This document shows, piece after piece, positions 1 to 8,588 of a stretch of 48,144 bases of DNA. Under the pieces are notes generated by a model. That model was not told the DNA's origin, ran no database searches, and saw only the letters and a program-made list of their open reading frames with translations. This DNA is from CAYOSF01 sp964406605 (GTDB taxonomy: Bacteria > Chloroflexota > Dehalococcoidia > DSTF01 > RBG-16-68-14). Where the stretch lies: NCBI GenBank assembly GCA_964406605.1, contig CAYOSF010000019.1:1-48144 (forward strand). Direction: 5' to 3'. A program made the translations under genes and the position numbers. Numbering within the stretch: the first letter of the stretch is position 1; each line of letters opens with the position of its first letter.

Positions 1-83
1 TGATGGACCTGCTGATCCTGTATCACTGGAGCGACGCCCTCGGCCCGTTCGCCAGGGACCCGGCTGACATCGTCTGGAGCTAG
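1..83 (+). CDS. C-terminal end of an unidentified gene (partial)
   Basis: An open frame enters from the left edge and stops at TAG 81-83; its visible tail contains LYHWSDALGPFARDP. Only about 27 codons are in the window, so the family cannot be named. The codons are GC-rich in third position like the neighbouring genes. It runs toward the leftward transporter operon, so the two converge. It could also be a chance open stretch. Confidence 0.35.
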   Translation, partial: MDLLILYHWSDALGPFARDPADIVWS

Positions 84-124
84 CGACGCGTGGACGGATT
101 CCGGCAGAAGAGCGGCCGTCTCGC

Positions 125-460
125 TTAGTCGCTCGGCCGGGGGATGTCCAACCCGCATTGCGGGCAGGACTGGGCGCCCGAGGGAGGTAGGGGCTGCCCG
201 CAGCGCGGACACTCGGTGGATCGCCGCGCGCCGCAGTGGGCACAGAACTGCCAGTGTGCCTCCACCTCCTGCTGACAGGAGAGACATTCCCGCATGAACC
301 GGTGAAACCGCTCGATCCGCTCACGCAGGGTGGATTCGTCGATCTCCTGGTACGGTTGCTTCCCTTGTCCTTCCTCTTCCGGCATTCCTTGTGCCTCCCA
401 AGGCGATTCGTCTGCTCCAAGGGTACCACTCGAGCCGGCCGGCTGCGGACCGCGTCTCAT
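125..460 (-). CDS. Double zinc-ribbon protein coupled to the ABC permease
   Basis: Small soluble protein of 111 residues. The C-terminal half carries two Cys4 zinc ribbons: CLSCQ...CAHCG at about residues 59-77, then CPRCG...CPQCG at about 84-103. The N-terminal half is low complexity and acidic, with no signal peptide or membrane segment. Its ATG overlaps the stop codon of the upstream permease as ATGA (457-460), so it is probably translationally coupled and made with the transporter. Double zinc ribbons of this kind are common in Chloroflexota and usually bind protein or nucleic acid; the role beside a peptide importer is unknown. The fold is well supported, the function is not. Confidence 0.75.
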   Translation of the reverse strand: MRRGPQPAGSSGTLGADESPWEAQGMPEEEGQGKQPYQEIDESTLRERIERFHRFMRECLSCQQEVEAHWQFCAHCGARRSTECPRCGQPLPPSGAQSCPQCGLDIPRPSD

Positions 461-1371
461 TGCGCGCCTCGCATCCTGGGATCGAGCACGTCCCGCAGAG
501 CGTCACCGAACACGTTGAAGCCGAAGACGGCCAGGGTAATGGCGAGGCCGGGCCAGATGGCCAGGCCGGGCTGAGTCTCCATGTACCGGCGCCCTTCGGA
601 GCTCAGCATCCGGCCCCAGCTCGGTTCCGGCGGCGGCACCCCGAAGCCCAGGAAGCTCAGCGAAGCCTCAGCGAGGATGGCCGCCCCGACCTGGATGGAG
701 ATGCCGACCAGGATGATGGCGAAGACGTTCGGCAGCATGTAGGACCAGAGGATGCGGAGGTCCCCGGCACCTACCGTCCTGGCCGCCTCCACGTACATGT
801 TGTGCCTGATGCTGATGACGGCTCCCCGCACCACGCGCGAGGCGATGGGCGCGATGATCACCCCCAGGGCGATGGTGATCTGCAGCTTGCCCTGGCCGAA
901 GACGGAGATGAGGAAGATCAGCAGGATCAGGCCGGGGAAGGCTAGCCACACGTCGACGACGCGCTGGATGACGGTATCGATCCTACCACCGTAATAGCCG
1001 CTGACAATGCCGATGACGGCGGATACGACACTCGCGATGAGAACAGCGCCGAAGCCGATGAAGACCGAGGTCCGCGCCCCGAAGACGATGCGGGCGAAGA
1101 TGTCCCGCCCCAGGTGATCGGTTCCCAGCCAGTGGTCGAACGAGGGTCCTTCCAGGCGCTCGGTCAGCACCTGATCGTTGACCGGGTGGTAGCGCGCGGC
1201 CACCGGGATGTCGAAGCGGGTCTGTATCTCAGCCAGCACCCCCATGGCGATCATGCCGAACACCAGGAGCGCGCCAAAGGCGCCCAGGGGCTTCTTCCGG
1301 GTGAAGCGCCACAGCACGCCGGGCACCGCGGCCCAAGCGCTGCGGGCCGGTGGTCTCTCTTCCGCGGGCAC
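457..1371 (-). CDS. ABC transporter permease, DppC/OppC type
   Basis: Inner-membrane permease subunit of a peptide/nickel-type (family 5) importer, about 300 residues, with an N-terminal OppC-type segment (FTRKKPLGAFGALL) followed by a periplasmic loop and five further membrane segments. The cytoplasmic coupling loop is seen as EAARTVGAGDLRILWSYMLPN. It follows dppB by about 36 bases. The start is unclear: the listed GTG (1371) has no ribosome site, whereas an AGGAGG (1404-1409) overlapping the dppB stop lies 8 bases before an in-frame ATA at 1395, which would give the typical beginning xATAADLVVPAEER. An AUA start is therefore likely. Confidence 0.9.
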   Translation of the reverse strand: MPAEERPPARSAWAAVPGVLWRFTRKKPLGAFGALLVFGMIAMGVLAEIQTRFDIPVAARYHPVNDQVLTERLEGPSFDHWLGTDHLGRDIFARIVFGARTSVFIGFGAVLIASVVSAVIGIVSGYYGGRIDTVIQRVVDVWLAFPGLILLIFLISVFGQGKLQITIALGVIIAPIASRVVRGAVISIRHNMYVEAARTVGAGDLRILWSYMLPNVFAIILVGISIQVGAAILAEASLSFLGFGVPPPEPSWGRMLSSEGRRYMETQPGLAIWPGLAITLAVFGFNVFGDALRDVLDPRMRGAQ

Positions 1372-1407
1372 GACGAGGTCGGCTGCTGTCGCTATCTCGC
1401 TAACCTC

Positions 1408-2367
1408 CTAGGCGGCTGAGCCGTACCGGACACGGGGGTCCAAGTATGCGTATGTCACGTCGACTACCAGATTCGAGAGGATGACGACGCTCGCGATGAG
1501 CAAGTTCACCCCCTGGACCACCGGGTAGTCCCGCCCCTGCGTAGAGGTGACCAGATACCGGCCGACCCCCGGCAGCGAGAAGACCTGCTCCAGGATGACA
1601 GTGCCCCCGACCAGGATAGGGATCTGGAGCCCGGCGATGGTGACGATGGGAATGAGGGCGTTCTTCAGGGCGTGCCGGACGATGACCGTTCGCTCGGCCA
1701 GGCCCTTGGCCCAGGCGGTGCGGATGTAGTCCTGGCGGAGCACCTCCAGCATCTGGGTGCGCGTCAGCCGCATCACCGCTCCTGAGAGACCAAGGCCCAG
1801 GATGAGCGCCGGCAGCCACATGATCTTGACGTTAGCCAGCGGATCGGTGAGCAAGCCAGTGTACTCCAGCGGCGGCGCCCAGCCGAACCGGGTCGACCCC
1901 ACCGTGATGATGATGACCGCGATCCAGAAGCCGGGGATGGCCAGTAGCGCGATGGCGCCGCCGCGAAACACATAATCTAAGATCGTATCCTGGCGGATGG
2001 CAGAGATGATCCCCACCGGCAGAGCGATGAGTAGCGAGATGATCAGCCCCATCGTCCCCAACTCAAGGGTGACGGGCAGCCGGTTGCCGAGCTCGCCCAT
2101 GACGGGGCGCTTGTTCCGAAGGGACTCGCCCAGGTCGCCCTGAAAGACATTGCCCAGCCATTCACCGTACTGCTGGAGGATAGAGCCACTGACGCCGTAC
2201 TCCTCCTGCAGCTTCTCGCGCTGGCCTGGATCGTTGGCGGCGAACTCCGCGATCATTATGTCCACAGTTTGGCCGGGGATGAGACGGACGAGGCCGAAAA
2301 CGATGATCGTCACCCCTAGAAGGGTGACAGGGACAAGGAGCAGCCGCTGGATGATATAGGCTTGCAC
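1408..2367 (-). CDS. ABC transporter permease, DppB/OppB type
   Basis: Inner-membrane permease of the same importer, 319 residues, starting at GTG. The N-terminus IIQRLLLVPVTLLGVTIIVF and the segment LIPGQTVD are typical of OppB/DppB. The coupling loop reads YIRTAWAKGLAERTVIVRHALKN, with the EAA-type glycine, and the end matches LDPRVRYG. Six membrane segments can be drawn. It lies between the binding-protein gene, from which a strong hairpin separates it, and the second permease. The substrate may be oligopeptide, nickel or another small solute; the sequence does not decide this. Confidence 0.92.
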   Translation of the reverse strand: MQAYIIQRLLLVPVTLLGVTIIVFGLVRLIPGQTVDIMIAEFAANDPGQREKLQEEYGVSGSILQQYGEWLGNVFQGDLGESLRNKRPVMGELGNRLPVTLELGTMGLIISLLIALPVGIISAIRQDTILDYVFRGGAIALLAIPGFWIAVIIITVGSTRFGWAPPLEYTGLLTDPLANVKIMWLPALILGLGLSGAVMRLTRTQMLEVLRQDYIRTAWAKGLAERTVIVRHALKNALIPIVTIAGLQIPILVGGTVILEQVFSLPGVGRYLVTSTQGRDYPVVQGVNLLIASVVILSNLVVDVTYAYLDPRVRYGSAA

Positions 2368-2395
2368 GCAAGGATTCTAGCGGATCGGCGGTCAG

Positions 2396-2431
2396 TGCGC
2401 GGGGGCGGCCGGAAACGTCCGCCCCCGCGCA
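2396..2431 (-). terminator. Strong intercistronic hairpin after the binding-protein gene
   Basis: A perfect 13-bp GC-rich stem (2396-2408 with 2419-2431) with a 10-base loop lies ten bases past the stop codon of the solute-binding gene and ahead of the permease gene. No T-run follows in the direction of transcription. Such hairpins behind binding-protein genes usually stabilise the upstream message or cause partial termination, so that the binding protein is made in excess over the permeases. That role is inferred from position. Confidence 0.7.
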
Positions 2432-2440
2432 GATTGGGCA

Positions 2441-4270
2441 CTAGGTCCGGCCGGGAGCGTCCTCGGCCAGGCCAAGGTAAAGGCTGGTCTCGGTGCCCCC
2501 AGCGAAGCTTGCCAGCCCCCACACTCCCACGTTCAGCACCCAAGGGTGGTAGACGCCTATGGCCCCAACCCCATACACGACGAGGGGCACGTAGTACATC
2601 TTGTCGGAGACGTACTTCTCGATATCTTGCACCTTCCTGACCCGTTCGTCCAGGTCCGTCTCCGTCGCCTGATCCTCGATCATCTGCGTCAGATCGGGAT
2701 CGTCGATATGGCTGTGGTTGCGGGGCCCGTCAGGATGATACATGGCAAACAAGTACTCGTCCGGATCGGCGAAGACCGTCTCCAGGGCATAGGCCATGCC
2801 CGTGAGATTGCCCTTATAGAAGATGTCACTGATATAGCTACCGTAGTCATCCACAATCGACTGGGCCTTCACGCCGACAGCGTTTACCATCGGCACGACG
2901 GCCTCGCCGCCGTCGTCGAAGGTCTGGCCGTAGACGCCCTCTACCCGATGCAGCTCCGTGGAGAAGCCGTCCGGGTAGCCCGCCTGCTCAAGCAGAGCCT
3001 TCGCCTCGGTTGGGTTGTACTCGTACCACTTGCCTGCGTCGCCCATCTCTTCGCTCTTCGGGTCCAGCCAGTAACGGCTCAGTCCTGCCGGCAGCGCGTT
3101 GTGCCAACGGGCTTCAATGTTGTAGCCCTGGTCGCGCACCGCCCTCAGGTCGTAGAGCGCCTCCAGGAGGCCGTCGCGGTCAATCGACATCGACACGGCG
3201 CGGCGGACGTTCGGGTCTTTGAACGGTGAATCCGGGTTCACATTGAAGTCGAAGAACATGAAGTTGAGAATATTATAGGGGTTGCCCGGAAGCACCTGGG
3301 CGCCCGGTATGTCACTCACCAAAGACGCGACGTCAGCGAAGTTGGGCGCGGTAGCGTCAAGGTTGCCCGCCCGCATCTGGGCCAGTCGCGTGGCGTACTC
3401 CGGTACGATCTGGAGTGTGTTGGCGTCGCAGTACGGCAGCGGCGCACCGTACCACTCCGGGTTCTTGGAGTACCGCAGCACCACGTCGGGCTCGTACTCG
3501 TCCAGCACCCAGGGCCCGGTACCGATCACATTCTCCGCCAGCGCGGGATCGATATCGCCCGTCGCCGCTTCCTTGGAGAGGATCCAAAGGTAGGAGGCGG
3601 AGGCGATCTGAGTCAGGAACGGGGCGTACGGGAACTTCAGGTGGAACACCACCGTGTTGGCGTCCGGCGCCTCCACGCTGTCTACTGTCCGCTCCAGAAC
3701 CATCTGGTAGCGGGCCCCGGGGGCGTCCGTCTTGCCTATGAAGCGCTCGAAGGTCTTTACCACATCCTCACTGTCTAGCTCTCGTCCGTTCAGGGGCGAC
3801 TTGTTGTGGAACTTGATGCCCGGGCGCAAGGTAAAGGTCCAAGTCATCCCGTCGTCGGTTACCTCGTGGCTCTCCGCGATGTCGGGAACCGCCTCGTAGA
3901 GCGTGGTTTCGAAGCCCGGATCGGTCTTGAACTTGTAGAGACGGCTGTAGACGTATCCCGATACGTAACTCTCCGTGGTGAAACTCAGGTTCTGTTGGGG
4001 ATCCAGGCCGTAGGGGCCCGTGGGGATCGCCGTACGGTAGGTGCCGCCCGGCGGGATGTTCTTGTTCTCCTGCGGGTTGATGACCTCGCCGGGGCCGCCC
4101 TGAGCGGAAGGCGTCCCCGTCCCCTCCGGCTGCTCTTCTTCCCCGCCGCCTCCGCCGCAGGCGGCCGCTAGGACCAGCCCACCTCCGCTCATGGCGGCTA
4201 GTTGGAGCGCCCGCCGGCGGGTGATGCGCTGCTGTACGTATCTGTGCCAGAAGCTCTTTCGTCGAGTCAT
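2441..4270 (-). CDS. ABC transporter substrate-binding lipoprotein, family 5
   Basis: Extracytoplasmic peptide/nickel-type binding protein of 609 residues (SBP_bac_5). The N-terminus has a twin-arginine-like stretch ITRRRALQL, a hydrophobic core and the lipobox LAAAC at about residues 34-38, followed by a Gly/Glu linker, so it is probably a Tat-exported lipoprotein. Family landmarks include YGLDPQQNLS, FTLRPGIKFHN, DVVKTFER, VIGTGPWVLDEY and NPYNILNFMFFDF. It is the first gene of the leftward importer operon. No ATPase genes (DppD/DppF) are next to it, so energy must come from subunits encoded elsewhere. The ligand cannot be predicted. Confidence 0.92.
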   Translation of the reverse strand: MTRRKSFWHRYVQQRITRRRALQLAAMSGGGLVLAAACGGGGGEEEQPEGTGTPSAQGGPGEVINPQENKNIPPGGTYRTAIPTGPYGLDPQQNLSFTTESYVSGYVYSRLYKFKTDPGFETTLYEAVPDIAESHEVTDDGMTWTFTLRPGIKFHNKSPLNGRELDSEDVVKTFERFIGKTDAPGARYQMVLERTVDSVEAPDANTVVFHLKFPYAPFLTQIASASYLWILSKEAATGDIDPALAENVIGTGPWVLDEYEPDVVLRYSKNPEWYGAPLPYCDANTLQIVPEYATRLAQMRAGNLDATAPNFADVASLVSDIPGAQVLPGNPYNILNFMFFDFNVNPDSPFKDPNVRRAVSMSIDRDGLLEALYDLRAVRDQGYNIEARWHNALPAGLSRYWLDPKSEEMGDAGKWYEYNPTEAKALLEQAGYPDGFSTELHRVEGVYGQTFDDGGEAVVPMVNAVGVKAQSIVDDYGSYISDIFYKGNLTGMAYALETVFADPDEYLFAMYHPDGPRNHSHIDDPDLTQMIEDQATETDLDERVRKVQDIEKYVSDKMYYVPLVVYGVGAIGVYHPWVLNVGVWGLASFAGGTETSLYLGLAEDAPGRT

Positions 4271-4699
4271 TTCGGTCCTCCTGTAGCTAGAGGGTGACGC
4301 CCTCTCGAGCGCGACTCGTTCCTGGCGCTGAAGCTGCTGGCGGTGCTAAGGGGGTCCCGGTCCTTCGTAGCGCATTCACAGACCTCCTGCCATGCCGTGC
4401 GATGCTATCCCTCTGGACAGCATACGCGCCTCTTGGTAGCCAATTGTATGGCGCATTCCCAGGGCCTGCAACCCTTGGAGGTCTGTTCTCGTGGCTTATG
4501 TCGAGGTCCGCTCAACGGGATCACAGCCCTCGCCGGGTGCCGGTTGTCGGGCGCTGGCCGCCGCCACTCACGCTGGCGTTCTTGCCCGACACCTTCCGAT
4601 CTGGCGATCATGCAGGAAGTCCCTGGGATCCGGGCCGGGCGCGGGATGCCCAGGTCCGGCCCAGCGGCTGAAACCAGCGGGCGTGCAGAGGAGGCGACC
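4271..4699. other. Divergent intergenic region without a supported gene
   Basis: This 429-base stretch separates the leftward importer operon from the rightward molybdoenzyme gene. It is open in the molybdoenzyme frame (an ATG at 4343), but the added 119 residues have no signal peptide or family similarity. It contains a small inverted repeat at 4289-4305 (AGAGGG, 5-base loop, CCCTCT) just upstream of the binding-protein start. I see no convincing sigma70 promoter pair, although both flanking operons must be read from here. Confidence 0.6.
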
Positions 4700-7546
4700 A
4701 TGGCAACTCGTAGGGGCGCTCGAGAGAGCGAGGCGCGATCGCGAATTCGCGGAGAGAGGCACCCGGAAGCGGGCTCGTCCCACGGTCGGGCTGGCGCCTC
4801 CTGGGATACCGCCTACAGAGAGCGGTGCCGGTGGGATAGCGTCGCCTGGGGAACCCACTGCGTGGACTGTCCGCCGGGCAACTGCCCTTTCCGGGTGTAC
4901 GTGAAGGATGGGGCCGTCGTGCGCGAGGAGCAGGCCGCCACCTACCGCGTGATCGAGCCCGGCGTTCCCGACATGAACCCGATGGGCTGTCAGAAGGGTG
5001 CCGCCTGGAGCCAGATGGCGAACGCTTCTGAGCGAGTGCTTCATCCTCTAGTGCGAGCCGGCAAGCGGGGGCAGGGCAGGTGGCGCCGCGTTTCCTGGGA
5101 CGAGGCGCTCACCGAGATCGCCGATGCCGTCATCGACGCTATTCGCGATGCAGGCCCGCAGTCCATCCTGGAGTTCACGAGTCCCTTCGAGGGGGGTATG
5201 ATGGTCGTTCCGCCCTTCGGCAGATTCATCGGCCTGCTGGGAGGTGTGAGCACCGACGCCAACGGCGACATCGGCGACTTCAACGTCGGTCTATACGAGA
5301 CCTTCGGCAAGGCCGCTGCCTGCAGCAGCGTGGACGACTGGTTCCACAGCGAACTCATCCTAATCTGGCACAAGAACCCGGTCTACACGGCCATACCTCA
5401 CTACCACTACATCACCGAATCGCGCTATCAGGGGGGACAGGTGGTGACGATCGCGCCGGACGCCAGCCCGTCCACGATCCACGCGGACTACTATGTGCCG
5501 GTCAAGCCCGGCACCGACGCCGCCCTGGCGCTTGGCATGTGCCAGGTAATCGTTGAGGAGCGGCCATACAACGAGCGCTTCGTCAGGGAGCAGACCGATC
5601 TGCCGCTGCTGGTCCGGACGGACACCGGCCGGTTTCTGCGTCAAACCGATGTCGAAGGCAGCGGCCGCGATGATCAGTTCTACTTCTTCGATGAGGGCGA
5701 GAACCGCGCGGTCGAGGCGCCGCGCGGAACGCTTGATACGACGGGCCTCGCGCCCGCGCTTGAGGGACGCTTCGATATCGCCCTGGCCGATGGAACGGTT
5801 GCGAAGGTGGCACCTGCGTTCCAGCTTCTCAGAGAGCGGTTGCCGGCCTATGAGCCCGAGAAGGCATCTCAACTCTGCGCCACCGGCCCCGATCTCATCC
5901 GCAAGCTGGCCCGCATGGTCGCGGAACGGAAGACGAACGCCCTGCTTGGCTTCGACGCGTGCAAGTACTACCACGGCGACCTGATAGAGCGCTCTATCAG
6001 CTTGCTGCTTGCCCTCACGGGCAATTGGGGACGAAAAGGGACGGGCATCGGCAATGCCGTCGCTGGTCTTTTCGACGGAGCTCTGCTCTTCCCGCGCAAG
6101 GAGGAGGCCGGCCCGGCTGAGACCGCGAAGATCCTAGGGCTGAGGACGATGGTTCTGAACGCCCTCAAAGCTGAGGATCCGACGGTAACCGATGAGATAG
6201 CCACCATCGATCTGATGGCGCGGGGGGCGCCGGGCGACGGCACCGGCCCGACGGCCCTCCTCTGGTATCACCACACCGGCCATCGTGAGAGGTGGACGCG
6301 GAGTGAGTGGCACGACGCCGGGATGCGCCGCCCCTTCGATGACTACGTTGGCGAAGCCACAGAGAAGGGGTGGTGGCAGGGCCTGGAGCGCCCTCCACTC
6401 GGCACCGTCCCCCGAGTCGCGTTCGAGGTGGGGGGCAACGTCCTGCGAAAGACCAGAGGCGGCTCCTCGCTGCTGCTGAAGCATCTGTGGCCGAAACTGC
6501 GCATGATGGTGACTATGGACTGGAAGATGACGGCGACTGGGCTGCACTCGGACGTCGTGCTGCCGGTAGCCGCGCACTATGAGAAGGTGACGTTCCCTGT
6601 TCCGAACCAGTCGATGCTGCAGCTCACGTTGTCGGACCGGGCGGTACCGCCGGCGGGGGAGGCGAAGCCGGAGTGGGAGATCATCGGACTGCTTGCGAAG
6701 AAGCTGGGAGAGCGTGCCCAAGAACGCGGCCTGGTTGAGTACACGGACCGCGCGGGTGGTGTTCGCCGGCTCGACACCCTGTACGATCGCCTGACGGCCG
6801 GCGGGGAGCTCGCGGATCCCGAACGCTTGGCCGATGAGATGGTCCGAGATACCGCCGTGTCGGGTTCCCTTCCCGAAGGCACGACACTGGGCACGCTCCG
6901 CCGGGACGGGTACAATCGCTTTGTCAACTGGGGGATCACGCCCTTCGACGCGGCTCAAGCCTCCGACCTGCGACCGGATGAGACCCATGCCCCGCTCCGC
7001 AGGCATGTGGAGGCCCATCTTCCGTATCCCACACTGACGCGACGGGCGCAGTTCTATATCGATCACGATTGGTTCCTGGAAGCCGGTGAGGAGCTTCCGA
7101 CGCACAAAGACGCCCCGAAGATGGGTGGGGACTATCCGCTGGCGCTGACGGGCGGGCACAACCGCTGGAGCATCCATTCCGTGAATATCACGAACCGGGT
7201 CATGCTGAACACGCATCGTGGGCGGCCACACCTGGTGATGAGCCCTGACGACGCAGCGGTTCGCGGCGTCGCCGATGGTGAGGACGTGCGCGTGTTCAAT
7301 GACCTGGGTGCCTTCGTGGTGCCGGTCAAGGTGGCGCCGTCGGTGCGTCCGGGCCAGGTGATTATCTACAACGGCTGGGACCCATCGCAATTCCCGGGCT
7401 GGAAGGGACCGATGGACATCGAGGCAGGCATGGTGAAGTGGCTGCACTTCGCCGGCGGGTACGGCCACCTGCGCTACTGGATCTCGCAGTGGCAGCCGGC
7501 GCCTATCGACCGCGCGGCCCGGGTCGAAGTGGAGCCGGCGGATTAG
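4700..7546 (+). CDS. Type II DMSO-reductase-family molybdopterin oxidoreductase, catalytic subunit
   Basis: Large Mo-bisMGD enzyme of 948 residues from ATG 4700, chosen because GAGGAGG lies just upstream. The N-terminal [4Fe-4S] site reads H53-CVDCPPGNC-, with C57, C62 and C97 (MGCQKGAAW); an H-x3-C-x4-C spacing rather than the usual H-x3-C-x3-C. The segment D186-D193 (DANGDIGD) lies where the family carries its molybdenum-ligating Asp. VKPGTDAALALGM and GGHNRWSIHS are typical cofactor-binding stretches. It resembles NarG, ethylbenzene dehydrogenase and related dehydrogenase alpha subunits. No Tat signal is seen, so it should stay in the cytoplasm. No beta, gamma or chaperone gene is adjacent. 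The substrate is unknown. Confidence 0.88.
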   Translation: MATRRGARESEARSRIRGERHPEAGSSHGRAGASWDTAYRERCRWDSVAWGTHCVDCPPGNCPFRVYVKDGAVVREEQAATYRVIEPGVPDMNPMGCQKGAAWSQMANASERVLHPLVRAGKRGQGRWRRVSWDEALTEIADAVIDAIRDAGPQSILEFTSPFEGGMMVVPPFGRFIGLLGGVSTDANGDIGDFNVGLYETFGKAAACSSVDDWFHSELILIWHKNPVYTAIPHYHYITESRYQGGQVVTIAPDASPSTIHADYYVPVKPGTDAALALGMCQVIVEERPYNERFVREQTDLPLLVRTDTGRFLRQTDVEGSGRDDQFYFFDEGENRAVEAPRGTLDTTGLAPALEGRFDIALADGTVAKVAPAFQLLRERLPAYEPEKASQLCATGPDLIRKLARMVAERKTNALLGFDACKYYHGDLIERSISLLLALTGNWGRKGTGIGNAVAGLFDGALLFPRKEEAGPAETAKILGLRTMVLNALKAEDPTVTDEIATIDLMARGAPGDGTGPTALLWYHHTGHRERWTRSEWHDAGMRRPFDDYVGEATEKGWWQGLERPPLGTVPRVAFEVGGNVLRKTRGGSSLLLKHLWPKLRMMVTMDWKMTATGLHSDVVLPVAAHYEKVTFPVPNQSMLQLTLSDRAVPPAGEAKPEWEIIGLLAKKLGERAQERGLVEYTDRAGGVRRLDTLYDRLTAGGELADPERLADEMVRDTAVSGSLPEGTTLGTLRRDGYNRFVNWGITPFDAAQASDLRPDETHAPLRRHVEAHLPYPTLTRRAQFYIDHDWFLEAGEELPTHKDAPKMGGDYPLALTGGHNRWSIHSVNITNRVMLNTHRGRPHLVMSPDDAAVRGVADGEDVRVFNDLGAFVVPVKVAPSVRPGQVIIYNGWDPSQFPGWKGPMDIEAGMVKWLHFAGGYGHLRYWISQWQPAPIDRAARVEVEPAD

Positions 7547-7644
7547 CGGCAATGGCCTGATCAGAAAGAGGCACTTCTGGAACGCCAAGAGCGTTCAGCC
7601 GAGCAGCTTCTGGGCAGCATCCAACGGCGCTTGAGCCAAGAGAC

Positions 7645-8237
7645 ATGGCAGACGACCTAGTCCGAGCTCTCATTGCGTTCTTCGCCATCATCGATCCGGT
7701 GGGAAACCTGCTTGTCTTCCACATCTTGACGGAGCGTCTTGGGCACCGGCATCGTGCGGAGGTCGCCGCCCTCGGCAGCGCTACGGCTCTGGCCGTCCTG
7801 GCGATACTCGCTCTGACGGGGAGACGGTCCTCGACTACCTGAACATCTCCGACGAGAGCTTCCGCATCGCGGCCGGCGCGCTACTCATCCTGTCCGCCAT
7901 TCGGTTCGTCGAGCAGGCTCAGCCCGCGCCGCCGGACCAAGTGTCCGGCTCTGAACGCCGCCACGAGGTGGCGGTTGTGCCGCTGGCGATGCCCCTGATG
8001 GCCGGGCCGGGGGCGCGGGCCACCGCTGTCGCTTTCCGGACCACGGTCGGGCTCGGCACTACCATCGGCGCCGCCGCGGCCGTCTGTGCCCTGTTGTTCC
8101 TGCTGTTTCTGCTCGCCGCCTGGATCCTGGACATCCTAGGCGAGGCCATCATGCGCGTCTTGGCCCGGCTGGTGGGTGTCATGCTGATGGCCATCGCCGT
8201 CGATCTCATAGTGGACGGCCTGGACGCCGTCTTCTAG
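7645..8237 (+). pseudogene. MarC-family membrane protein, broken by a -1 frameshift
   Basis: The first part (59 codons) reads FFAIIDPVGNLLVFHILTE, typical of MarC/YchE membrane proteins, and ends ILALTG. The reading then continues one frame back from 7821 as ETVLDYLNISDESFRIAAG, and runs to TAG 8237. Joined, the two parts give about 197 residues, the normal MarC length, including PLAMPLMAGPGA, the usual re-entrant motif. The break lies in a GGGG run at 7818-7821; one missing G would explain it. It may be a real pseudogene, a sequencing or assembly slip, or a slippery site. The family's function is not established. Confidence 0.75.
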
Positions 8238-8305
8238 GCGACTGAGGAAGACGAAAACGAATGGCCGCGCCGCCCGTGGTCGGGGGCTACCGCCCGTCGC
8301 TTGTG

Positions 8306-8328
8306 CCCCGGTGGCGGCGAGACCGGGG
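8306..8328. terminator. Hairpin between convergent MarC and ferritin genes
   Basis: A perfect 7-bp stem CCCCGGT/ACCGGGG with a 9-base loop lies in the 96-base gap between the two convergent genes. It has no clear T-run on either side, so it is only a candidate bidirectional terminator. Confidence 0.4.
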
Positions 8329-8333
8329 TTGGA

Positions 8334-8588
8334 CTAGTCGTGGTCCTCGAAGTGCTTGGCGAGCGTGGGGTCCTTCTCCTTGAGCCACTCGATGAGCATC
8401 GCGGTGTGCTCTTTCTCCTCTTCACGGTTGTGGGTAAGGATCCGCTTCAGTTCCGCGTCTTTGGTCGCCTCTATCCGCTCGTCATACCAGTTCTGGGCTT
8501 GGATCTCCTCAATGACGGATTCGCGAGCTCGAATAAGGTCCTTCGTAGCCTCGCTTATGCTGGCGGGGTCCTCGTGCTGAATGCCCAT
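8334..8588 (-). CDS. EncFtn-type encapsulated-ferritin-like protein, short form
   Basis: Small all-helical protein of 84 residues. It matches the encapsulated ferritin (EncFtn) core: E27/E28, W34-Y35, then HNREEEKEH with E58 and H61 and the tail MLIEWLKEKDP. In EncFtn these residues form the iron site made at the subunit interface of a decamer, which oxidises Fe(II). The ribosome site GGAAGGAGA precedes ATG 8588. Family members from encapsulin systems are about 100-140 residues with a C-terminal cargo-loading peptide; this one ends ...KHFEDHD and lacks any such tail, and no encapsulin shell gene is in the window. It may therefore work free in the cytoplasm. Confidence 0.85.
   Translation of the reverse strand: MGIQHEDPASISEATKDLIRARESVIEEIQAQNWYDERIEATKDAELKRILTHNREEEKEHTAMLIEWLKEKDPTLAKHFEDHD

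Noticed and set aside
4343..4699. In-frame N-terminal extension of the molybdoenzyme
   Set aside because: No signal peptide, no family similarity, and a good ribosome site is present before ATG 4700.
6134..7588. 484-codon minus-strand frame opposite the molybdoenzyme
   Set aside because: Low-complexity Arg/His-rich antisense reading; no ribosome site or motif.
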